DNA of 64,000 bases from NCBI GenBank assembly GCA_964620485.1, contig CAZUGU010000012.1, forward strand, positions 1-64,000, written 5' to 3'. Within the stretch, counting starts at the first letter, position 1, and the number at the start of each line of letters is the position of its first letter. The notes below the pieces were generated by a model. The model did not search any database. It saw only the letters and a list, made by a program, of their open reading frames with translations, and was not told where the DNA came from. Positions 18,941 to 26,559 of this stretch are shown one piece after another. The position numbers were made by a program, and so were the translations under genes. Origin of the DNA: CAZTUH01 sp964620485. Its GTDB lineage: Bacteria > Pseudomonadota > Gammaproteobacteria > Burkholderiales > Burkholderiaceae_B.

Positions 18941-20662
18941 TTAGTGATTATTATCACGCTTTTGTTGATCAAGTTTAGCTTTTAATAAAGCGCCTAAATT
19001 TGTAGTGCCAGAAGATGTATTAGAATCTGCTGACATACGTTGAATGGTTTGAGCTGTTTCGGCAGTCTCACGGGCTTTTATTGATAATTGAATTGAGCGA
19101 ATTTTTCGATCGATATTAATAATCATTACTTCGATCTTATCACCTATATTTAATAAAATATTTGCATCATCAACGCGACTAGTTGCAATTTCAGAAGCTC
19201 TGAGATAACCATCAACATTAGTAGATAAAGTAACTATAGCACCTTTAGTTTCTACTGATTTGACAGTACCTGAAACAATAGATCCTTTATCATAAGTTGA
19301 AATAAAGCTATTAAATGGGTCATTTTCTAATTGTTTAATACCTAAAGAAATTCTTTCTTTATCTGTATCAATACTTAATATAATAGTCTCAATTTCATCT
19401 CCTTTCTTGAAATTTTTTATAATTTCCTCACCAGATTCAGACCAAGATAAATCGGACAAATGAACTAAGCCATCAATATTTCCAGGTAGACCAATAAATA
19501 TACCAAAGTCCGTAATAGATTTAATTGCACCTCTTATTTTATCACCACGTTTAAAATTTATTGCAAAATCTTCCCATGGATTTTGACAACATTGTTTCAT
19601 ACCTAAAGAAATTCTTCGGCGGTCTTCATCAATTTCTAATATTAGAACTTCTATTTCTTCACCTAACGTTACAATTTTACGAGGGTCAACATTTTTATTT
19701 GTCCAATCCATTTCTGAAACATGAACTAATCCCTCCATTCCAGCTTCAATTTCAACAAATGCGCCATAATCAGTAAGATTTGTAACTCTTCCAAATAAAC
19801 GAGTACCTTTTGGATAACGATTTGTTAGGCCAATCCATGGATCCTGACCTAATTGCTTAACTCCTAAAGAAACACGCCCTTTTTCTTGATCAAATTTGAG
19901 AATTTTAGATTCAACTTCCTGTCCAATTTGTAAAACCTCAGAAGGATGTCTAACACGACGCCAGGCCATATCAGTAATGTGTAATAAGCCATCAATACCG
20001 CCTAAATCGATGAAAGCACCATAGTCTGTAATATTCTTAACTACTCCCTTAACTATAGCATCTTCATGTAAATTTTTAAGTAGCTTTTGTCGTTCTTCAT
20101 TCATACTAATTTCTAAAACTTGTCGACGTGATAAAACAACATTATTACGTTTACGATCAAATTTAATAACACGAAATTCTAAAGTCTTTCCTTCATATGG
20201 AGTCGTATCTTTAACAGGTCGGATATCTACAAGAGATCCAGGAAGAAAAGCACGAATTCCGTTAGTCATTACTGTTAAGCCGCCTTTAACTTTGCCAGTG
20301 ATAGTCCCTGTAACTAATTCACCATTTTCTAATGCTTTCTCTAATTGTAGCCAAGCAGATAAGCGCTTTGCACGATCACGAGATAAGATTGTATCTCCAT
20401 GACCGTTCTCAAGTGAATCAATAGCTACTGATACAAAATCTCCAGGATTAGCTTCTATTTGACCTTGATCATTTAGAAATTCTTCAATAGAAATTAGAGC
20501 TTCGGATTTCAAACCTGCATTAACTACAACAAAATTATTATCAATACGTACAATCTCTGCACTAATTACTTCACCAGATTTCATATTCTTATTTTTTAAG
20601 CTTTCAGAAAACAAATCAGCAAAATTTTCATTATTGGTATCAATTGTTGAAATTAAAGACAT
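18941..20662 (-). CDS. rpsA: 30S ribosomal protein S1
   Basis: S1 brings mRNA to the 30S subunit, especially mRNAs with weak ribosome-binding sites, which are common in this window. The 573-residue protein has six S1/OB domains, seen in the repeated VKNITDYGAFIDLGGIDGLLHITDM type of pattern. Length is close to the usual 557-570. No Shine-Dalgarno sequence precedes the ATG at 20662; instead a hairpin with GGA in the loop lies two bases upstream. cmk precedes it on the same strand, as in most proteobacteria. Confidence 0.97.
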   Translation of the reverse strand: MSLISTIDTNNENFADLFSESLKNKNMKSGEVISAEIVRIDNNFVVVNAGLKSEALISIEEFLNDQGQIEANPGDFVSVAIDSLENGHGDTILSRDRAKRLSAWLQLEKALENGELVTGTITGKVKGGLTVMTNGIRAFLPGSLVDIRPVKDTTPYEGKTLEFRVIKFDRKRNNVVLSRRQVLEISMNEERQKLLKNLHEDAIVKGVVKNITDYGAFIDLGGIDGLLHITDMAWRRVRHPSEVLQIGQEVESKILKFDQEKGRVSLGVKQLGQDPWIGLTNRYPKGTRLFGRVTNLTDYGAFVEIEAGMEGLVHVSEMDWTNKNVDPRKIVTLGEEIEVLILEIDEDRRRISLGMKQCCQNPWEDFAINFKRGDKIRGAIKSITDFGIFIGLPGNIDGLVHLSDLSWSESGEEIIKNFKKGDEIETIILSIDTDKERISLGIKQLENDPFNSFISTYDKGSIVSGTVKSVETKGAIVTLSTNVDGYLRASEIATSRVDDANILLNIGDKIEVMIINIDRKIRSIQLSIKARETAETAQTIQRMSADSNTSSGTTNLGALLKAKLDQQKRDNNH

Positions 20663-20664
20663 GG

Positions 20665-20682
20665 GGCTTAATCCATTAAGCC
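20665..20682 (-). promoter_or_regulatory. GGA-loop hairpin just before the rpsA start
   Basis: On the minus strand GGCTTAAT and ATTAAGCC pair with GGA at the apex, ending two bases before the rpsA ATG. The rpsA leaders of gammaproteobacteria use hairpins with GGA in their loops for S1 binding and autoregulation. This single hairpin fits that idea, but function is inferred. Confidence 0.5.
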
Positions 20683-20700
20683 AATATAATGGCTAGTTAC

Positions 20701-20731
20701 TTATCATTAAAGTGAGTTATTTTAATGATAA
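20701..20731. repeat. Inverted repeat in the cmk-rpsA spacer, 11-bp arms
   Basis: Arms 20701-20711 and 20721-20731 are exact reverse complements around a 9-base loop. The element lies upstream of the rpsA leader hairpin. It could be a cmk terminator or a second leader hairpin; its loop lacks GGA on the minus strand. Confidence 0.5.
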
Positions 20732-20773
20732 AATTAAAATTAAATATCTGTTAATTTTTAACTCAAAATAACA

Positions 20774-21448
20774 TCATTCTTTATTAACAGATCCTGTATA
20801 TTTTAAAAGATTTAAAATAGTTTGTACAGTTTGTTCTATTGTCAAACTGGATGAATCTAACACATATGCATCGGGTGCTGCAATAAGCGGAGAATTTGAA
20901 CGTTGATGATCAAATAAATCACGTTTTTGCATAATGTAAGACAATTCTTGCATGCTAACAGGTGTGTTCTTTTCAATCAACTGTTTAGAACGTCTTTTTA
21001 CTCGAGAAATAATATCTGCTGTTAAAAAAACTTTTAATGCAGCGTTAGGAAAGACTGTGGTACCCATATCGCGACCATCTGCAATCAAACCTGGCAACAC
21101 CAAATAACTACGTTGATAACCTAATAGAGCTTTACGTACATCAGAATACCTAGCAATATGGGAGGCATATTCCCCCACAGATTCTAATCGAATTTTATCA
21201 TGATCAATACCTTTATAATTTTTATATTGTTTATATAACTTTATATCTAATTTTTTTGCAATATTTACGATTTTTAGGATATCGTTCATATGAACAGCTT
21301 GTTGAATTGCAGATAAAGCTACCATTCGGTATATTAATCCACTATCTAATACTATCCATCCCAGTTTTTTAGCTATCCTTTCAGAAATTGTACCCTTACC
21401 AGAAGCGCTAGGCCCATCAATAGTAATAACAGGGACATAACTTGACAT
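20774..21448 (-). CDS. cmk: Cytidylate kinase
   Basis: Cmk phosphorylates CMP and dCMP to the diphosphates for nucleic acid and phospholipid synthesis. The product begins MSSYVPVITIDGPSASGKGT, with the P-loop at about residues 11-20, and has DGRDMGTTVFPNA and the R-rich lid RVKRRSKQL. I chose the ATG at 21448 (224 residues) because it gives the family N-terminus; the longer frame to 21553 starts with TTG inside aroA. aroA ends 16 bases upstream and rpsA follows, the conserved aroA-cmk-rpsA order. Confidence 0.95.
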   Translation of the reverse strand: MSSYVPVITIDGPSASGKGTISERIAKKLGWIVLDSGLIYRMVALSAIQQAVHMNDILKIVNIAKKLDIKLYKQYKNYKGIDHDKIRLESVGEYASHIARYSDVRKALLGYQRSYLVLPGLIADGRDMGTTVFPNAALKVFLTADIISRVKRRSKQLIEKNTPVSMQELSYIMQKRDLFDHQRSNSPLIAAPDAYVLDSSSLTIEQTVQTILNLLKYTGSVNKE

Positions 21449-21464
21449 ATTAATAATAAATTTT

Positions 21465-22775
21465 TTAAAAAAGACTTTTATATATATTAAAATAATTAGG
21501 AAAAGTTTTACTAACACAACCTGGATTATTAATTCGAATTTTTGCAGGTCCAAAAGCTGCTAAAGAAAAACACATAGCCATACGATGATCATCCCATGTA
21601 TCTATCTCTGCATCTTGCCACATTTCTCTTAAAACAGGTTTTACTATAAGCCAATCTGTACCTGAGTCAACTTTAGCGCCAAGTTTTCTGAGTTCTGTTT
21701 GCATAGCATAAATACGATCTGTTTCTTTAAGGCGCCAATTTCCTATATTACGTAATCGGCAGGGTCCATCAGCATATAATGCCAAAACTGCTGCAGTCAT
21801 AGCAGCATCAGGAATTCTGTTAAAATCTAAATCAAAGGCTTTAAATTTTTGACCATTTGCAACTTTTATACCTCTTGATTCAATCCAATAAGGACCAAAA
21901 CTGATATCTGATCCTAAATACTTTAAAATCTCAGTAAACTCTAAATCACCTTGAATACTTTTTTCCCCGACTCCTTTAACACAGACAGGTCCTCCACCTA
22001 TAGAACCAGCAGCTAAAAAATATGAAGCTGAGGAAACATCTCCTTCTATAAATATTTTTCCTGGACTTCGATAAATAGAATTTTTTGGAATTGTAAAACA
22101 ATTCTTTCCATTCAATTTAATATCAATATTAAATTGTTTCATTGCATCTAAAGTAATATCAATATATGGTTTTGAAGTTAAGTGACCTTTTACTTTAATA
22201 GTCAAAGGTTGATTAGTTTTTTGAGTATAAATAGGTGCTGCTATAAGCAAAGCTGTTAAAAACTGGCTAGATATCGATCCATTAATTTGAATGAAGTCTC
22301 TTTTCACTATGTTGTTACTGTTTATTAACAGTGGTGGGTAATTTTTTTGATTTATATACTTAATATCTGCACCAAGACTTCTTAATGAATCTACCAAATC
22401 ACCAATTGGTCGTTCTAACATACGTTTAGTACCAAATAATCGATAATTTCCTCCAAGAAGAGATAATACAGCAGTTAATGGACGAAATGCTGTTCCAGCA
22501 TTTCCTAAAAAAAAATCTCCATATTTTACTGGAAATTGACGAGAACCGATAATTTCTATCAAATCATTTTCAGTTTTATTAATTGAAATACCTAATTGTT
22601 TCAAATTCATTAGCATAATGTTAGTATCGTCACAGTCTAACAATCCTGAAATTTCCGTTTTTTCTTGGGCTAATGATGAAAGTAGTAATATCCTATTTGA
22701 AATACTTTTTGAACCTGGTAAATATATAGTTCCTCTAGAACAAGTTACATTTGGCAAATCTAAATACATAACCAT
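21465..22775 (-). CDS. aroA: 3-phosphoshikimate 1-carboxyvinyltransferase (EPSP synthase)
   Basis: AroA joins shikimate 3-phosphate and phosphoenolpyruvate in the shikimate pathway. The 436-residue protein has LPGSKSISNR, GNAGTAFRPLTA, RPIGDLVDSLR, RLKETDRI and DHRMAMCFSLAAF, covering both halves of the inside-out barrel. The ATG at 22775 is preceded by AGAAGG about seven bases upstream. It follows tyrA after 21 bases and precedes cmk, so the aromatic and nucleotide genes are probably co-transcribed. Confidence 0.97.
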   Translation of the reverse strand: MVMYLDLPNVTCSRGTIYLPGSKSISNRILLLSSLAQEKTEISGLLDCDDTNIMLMNLKQLGISINKTENDLIEIIGSRQFPVKYGDFFLGNAGTAFRPLTAVLSLLGGNYRLFGTKRMLERPIGDLVDSLRSLGADIKYINQKNYPPLLINSNNIVKRDFIQINGSISSQFLTALLIAAPIYTQKTNQPLTIKVKGHLTSKPYIDITLDAMKQFNIDIKLNGKNCFTIPKNSIYRSPGKIFIEGDVSSASYFLAAGSIGGGPVCVKGVGEKSIQGDLEFTEILKYLGSDISFGPYWIESRGIKVANGQKFKAFDLDFNRIPDAAMTAAVLALYADGPCRLRNIGNWRLKETDRIYAMQTELRKLGAKVDSGTDWLIVKPVLREMWQDAEIDTWDDHRMAMCFSLAAFGPAKIRINNPGCVSKTFPNYFNIYKSLF

Positions 22776-22796
22776 AATAAAACCTTCTATAGAAAA

Positions 22797-23687
22797 TTAT
22801 TCCTGAGACCAGTTTCGACGCGCTTGTGCTGCACAATTAAGCAATTCTTGCAAAGCAAGTCCATCACCTTCATGTAAAGCAACTTCAGCTTGTTCCAAAA
22901 CTTTTCGCACATCTGCTAATTCAGCTTGAACGGCTTCACGATTAGATAGAAAAATATCACGCCACATTTCTACTGATCCAGCTGCAATTCTTGTAAAATC
23001 ACGGAAGCCACTACCAGCTAAAGATAAACGATCATTAGCATTAATTGCTTGTGCTACTTGAGCCATATAAACAGCCGATAAAAAGTGTGGAATATGACTA
23101 ATTGAAGCTAGAACTTGATCATGATCTTTTGGTTTCATATTTAAAACATTATTAGCACCACATGCTAACCAGACTGAACGTATAAAATCTACAGTTTCTG
23201 ATTGATTTTCATCTAAAGGAGTTAATATTACATTATGCCCTTTAAATAAGGAAGCTTCTGCTGCATTAGGTCCACTTCGCTCTGTTCCAGCAATTGGATG
23301 ACCAGGTACAAATTGTTTTATTTGATCGCCAAGTATATGTCGTGCCATGCTGATCACTTCCATTTTAGTACTACATACATCTGTCATAATAGTATTATGC
23401 CGCAAGTAACCTTTCATTTGAATCCATAGATTTTTCAAACTACCGACCGGTGTTGCAAATAAAATCAAGTCTGCTTGTCTTGCTGCAACTTCTGGATTTA
23501 CAGCCATATCAATTAATCCAGAGGCTTGCACATCTTTTAAAGATTTTATGCATCTCCCAACACCAAATACCCGACCAACCTGACCTGTCTGGCGCAAAGC
23601 AGCAGCAAATGAACCACCGATTAAACCAACACCAACTATGGCTAAAACAGGAATAAAGAAAGATGAACAAATTTTATTGGAATGCAT
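22797..23687 (-). CDS. tyrA: Prephenate dehydrogenase
   Basis: TyrA oxidises prephenate to 4-hydroxyphenylpyruvate for tyrosine. A Rossmann motif GVGLIGGSFAAAL is followed by GHPIAGTERSGPNAA, ISHIPHFLSAV and GSGFRDFTRIA, all characteristic. The ATG at 23687 gives an 11-residue lead before the Rossmann strand, which matches relatives; an ATG at 23705 and a GTG at 23732 are alternative starts, none with a clear ribosome-binding site. This part of the window uses somewhat more G and C than neighbouring genes. In relatives hisC lies between pheA and tyrA; here a gene-free spacer takes its place. Confidence 0.93.
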   Translation of the reverse strand: MHSNKICSSFFIPVLAIVGVGLIGGSFAAALRQTGQVGRVFGVGRCIKSLKDVQASGLIDMAVNPEVAARQADLILFATPVGSLKNLWIQMKGYLRHNTIMTDVCSTKMEVISMARHILGDQIKQFVPGHPIAGTERSGPNAAEASLFKGHNVILTPLDENQSETVDFIRSVWLACGANNVLNMKPKDHDQVLASISHIPHFLSAVYMAQVAQAINANDRLSLAGSGFRDFTRIAAGSVEMWRDIFLSNREAVQAELADVRKVLEQAEVALHEGDGLALQELLNCAAQARRNWSQE

Positions 23688-23705
23688 TGATGATATTATG
23701 TTCAT

Positions 23706-24261
23706 ATTTATTAAAGTTCTTATAAAGAACACTAAAAAAATACATATAATTTACTTCTTATTACTTCTTACTAAGATCAACATCGACTAATTAATATGTA
23801 GAAATTATATACTGTATTTCATAAAATGATCTTCTTATTTATATTTTTAATCAGTTACTAGCCAATTCTCTTATTAATTAAATATTTGATAAAAAATAGA
23901 AATTAAAAATTATCTTTTATAGAATTTAATAATTCTATTTAAATTGTTAAATAACTATTAAATGTCTACTTGTAAATATCTAATAGTATTATATATATAA
24001 AATTGACAAATATATTCTAGTTTATTCTTTAAAACTCGTATTTTAATGAAAAAATTAGGCTCTATATAAGTTGTTTATCTTAATAATTTTATGGAAAATT
24101 AATTGATTAAAAAAGATAGAATCTTACAATTAAGAAATTAAAACATGATCTATAAAACATATCTAAAATATTTTGTGTAATATCTTTCACATAAAAATTA
24201 AAACTTCTGATTATTTTTAAAATAATTGATAGTTTGTTAAATTATTAAATACTTCCTGATT
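23706..24261. other. Gene-free spacer where a hisC-type gene is expected
   Basis: No coding frame. Contents: an exact 10-base tandem duplication at 23751-23770, and a small hairpin with 8-bp arms at 23919-23938 that may end the serC-pheA transcript or lie in a tyrA leader. In Bordetella-like genomes an aminotransferase gene sits between pheA and tyrA, so this is probably a decay scar. Confidence 0.45.
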
Positions 24262-25362
24262 TTAAGAAAATATAAGTTGCATAGGATAAGATCCTAATAT
24301 TTTGAAAAAAATTACTTGATTCTGTAATACTTCTAAAGCATGTGCTACATGTGGTTCGTCTTTATGTCCACGAATATCAACGTAAAAATAATATTCCCAT
24401 TGTCCTGTTTTAGCTGGGCGAGACTCAAAACTTGTCATAGATACTTTATTTATTGAAAGTGGTTCTAACATTCTAAAAATAGAACCAACTTTGTTTGGAA
24501 CAGCTAGTATTAAGCTACTTTTATCATTACCGCTAGCTGCAGATTCAATATTTCCAATTGCGACAAAACGTGTTCGATTATTAATATCGTCTTGAATATC
24601 TGTGGCAACAATTTTAAGGTTCCAAGCTGGTGCAGCTGCTTTACTAGCAATAGCAGCAATACTTGGATGTTCAGAAGCAACTCTTGCAGCTTCTGAATTA
24701 CTAGAAACGGCTACTTGTGATAAATCTGGATAGTTTTGTTTTATCCATTCTTGACACTGAGCTAAAGCCTGTGAATGGGCTAAGATACTAGTAATTCCAC
24801 TCATAAATCCTGATTGTGTCATTAAACAATGACGAATTGTCAATGATCGTTCACCTAATATTTTCAAAGAAGTACCCAAAAATAAATCTAAACTTCGATT
24901 AACAGGTCCTTCAGTAGAATTTTCTACAGGAACCATACCCACATTAGCTTTTCCTATTTCAACAACATGAAATACTTCATCAAGTGATGAGCATGCTAAA
25001 AATTGCATAGAATGCCCGAAATGTTCTACAGCTGCTTGTTCGGAGAATGAACCCTTTGGACCTAAATAAGCAACAGACATAGAACATTCTAAGCTACGAC
25101 AGGCAGACATAATTTCTACCCAAACTGGTGAAATAGCTGTATCAGGAAATGGTCCTTCATTATATGATCTGAGATGATCAACCACTTTAGATTCACGATC
25201 AGGTCGTAATATAGGATCATTTTTAAGGAAAAAATGTTTAGTTTTTCCAATCTCAAGTGCTGTCTGAGCACGTTGATTTAATAAATCAATAATTTTTATA
25301 TCTAAAGTATCTATGCGTTCACGCAAAGATTGCAATTTAGTTAAATGAGTTATTTTATCCAT
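24262..25362 (-). CDS. pheA: Bifunctional chorismate mutase / prephenate dehydratase (P-protein)
   Basis: It converts chorismate through prephenate to phenylpyruvate for phenylalanine. The 366-residue product has an N-terminal AroQ chorismate mutase helix bundle (LQSLRERIDTLDIKIIDLLNQRA). The dehydratase domain follows, with GPKGSFSEQAA and NNRTRFVAIG. A C-terminal ACT domain shows ESRPAKTGQWEYYFYVDIRGH, the phenylalanine-binding site, so feedback inhibition is likely retained. The ATG at 25362 overlaps the serC stop by 8 bases, implying coupling; the longer frame begins with TTG at 25374. Confidence 0.97.
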   Translation of the reverse strand: MDKITHLTKLQSLRERIDTLDIKIIDLLNQRAQTALEIGKTKHFFLKNDPILRPDRESKVVDHLRSYNEGPFPDTAISPVWVEIMSACRSLECSMSVAYLGPKGSFSEQAAVEHFGHSMQFLACSSLDEVFHVVEIGKANVGMVPVENSTEGPVNRSLDLFLGTSLKILGERSLTIRHCLMTQSGFMSGITSILAHSQALAQCQEWIKQNYPDLSQVAVSSNSEAARVASEHPSIAAIASKAAAPAWNLKIVATDIQDDINNRTRFVAIGNIESAASGNDKSSLILAVPNKVGSIFRMLEPLSINKVSMTSFESRPAKTGQWEYYFYVDIRGHKDEPHVAHALEVLQNQVIFFKILGSYPMQLIFS

Positions 25363-26485
25363 AACGATATTCAAAGTCTTTCATATAGGAAACTAAGGTT
25401 TTAACACCTTCTATAGGCATAGCATTATAAATTGACGCACGCATGCCACCAACACTTTTATGACCATTTAGTTGAACTAAATTATTTTCTGCAGCCTTTT
25501 GTAGAAATATTTTATTAAGTGAACAATCATTCAAAAAAAATGGTATATTCATTTTAGAACGCACAGGGGTATGCACTAAATTTTTATAAAAAGTGCTATT
25601 ATCTAAATAATCGTAAAGAATTTTTGCTTTTGCTGCATTATTAATAGCGATATTTTTAATTCCACCTTGCTTCTTAAGCCATTTAAATACTAAGCCCATT
25701 ATATAAATTGAAAAGGTTGGCGGAGTATTATAACGAGAATGTTCTGCTGCAACATTTCTATAGTTAAAAACTGATGGACAAATTGGCAGTGTTTTACCAA
25801 TAAGATCACGCCGTACAATTACAATTGTAACACCAGCGGGACCAGCATTCTTTTGAGCACATGCAAATAATAAACCTACACGACTAATATTTAATGGACG
25901 TGATAAAAAATTTGACGATGCATCGATTACTAATGGAACATCAGGTATTCCTGAATTGGATAAGTTTGGAAAATGATCAATTTCAACACCACCAATAGTT
26001 TCATTACTACATAAATGTAAATATGATGTTTGACTACGAATTTTCCATTCTTCAACAGGCGGAACCCAAGTCCATGGTTTTTGAATTTTATGATCAATTT
26101 TTACTGATGAACCGCTATTAGCAGCAACATTTATATCTCCATATCGTTGAGCTTCTTTATATGAACGCATTGACCAGTAACCAGTGATTATAAAATCAGC
26201 CATACGTGTATTACGAATACCTATAAGATTCATTGGTATGATAGCATTTTCACCAAGACCACCACCTTGCATGAACATTATTATGTAATCATCAGATAAT
26301 CCGAGCAATTCACGTAAGTCTGATTCTGCTTCATCACAAATCTGAATAAATTCTTTACTCCGATGACTCATTTCCATTACAGATAAGCCACTACCTCTCC
26401 AATCAAGAATTTCTTCGGCAGCACGTTCTAAAATTTCTCTTGGTAGAACAGAGGGTCCTGCTGAAAAATTCCATTTACGCAGCAT
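25355..26485 (-). CDS. serC: Phosphoserine aminotransferase
   Basis: SerC makes phosphoserine from 3-phosphohydroxypyruvate in serine synthesis and also acts in pyridoxal phosphate synthesis. The ATG at 26485 gives MLRKWNFSAGPSVLP, the family start, and 376 residues; the longer frame from 26512 begins with TTG. MSHRSKEF, GGGLGENAIIPMNL and FACAQKNAGPAGVT (PLP lysine) are diagnostic. It lies between gyrA and pheA on one strand with short spacing, in a probable gyrA-serC-pheA transcript. Confidence 0.96.
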   Translation of the reverse strand: MLRKWNFSAGPSVLPREILERAAEEILDWRGSGLSVMEMSHRSKEFIQICDEAESDLRELLGLSDDYIIMFMQGGGLGENAIIPMNLIGIRNTRMADFIITGYWSMRSYKEAQRYGDINVAANSGSSVKIDHKIQKPWTWVPPVEEWKIRSQTSYLHLCSNETIGGVEIDHFPNLSNSGIPDVPLVIDASSNFLSRPLNISRVGLLFACAQKNAGPAGVTIVIVRRDLIGKTLPICPSVFNYRNVAAEHSRYNTPPTFSIYIMGLVFKWLKKQGGIKNIAINNAAKAKILYDYLDNSTFYKNLVHTPVRSKMNIPFFLNDCSLNKIFLQKAAENNLVQLNGHKSVGGMRASIYNAMPIEGVKTLVSYMKDFEYRYG

Positions 26486-26559
26486 AGAAAACCTATTATA
26501 AAATTTAATCAATTTCTAATTTTTACACTGAATAAACACATGATTATTGTAATCAATGC

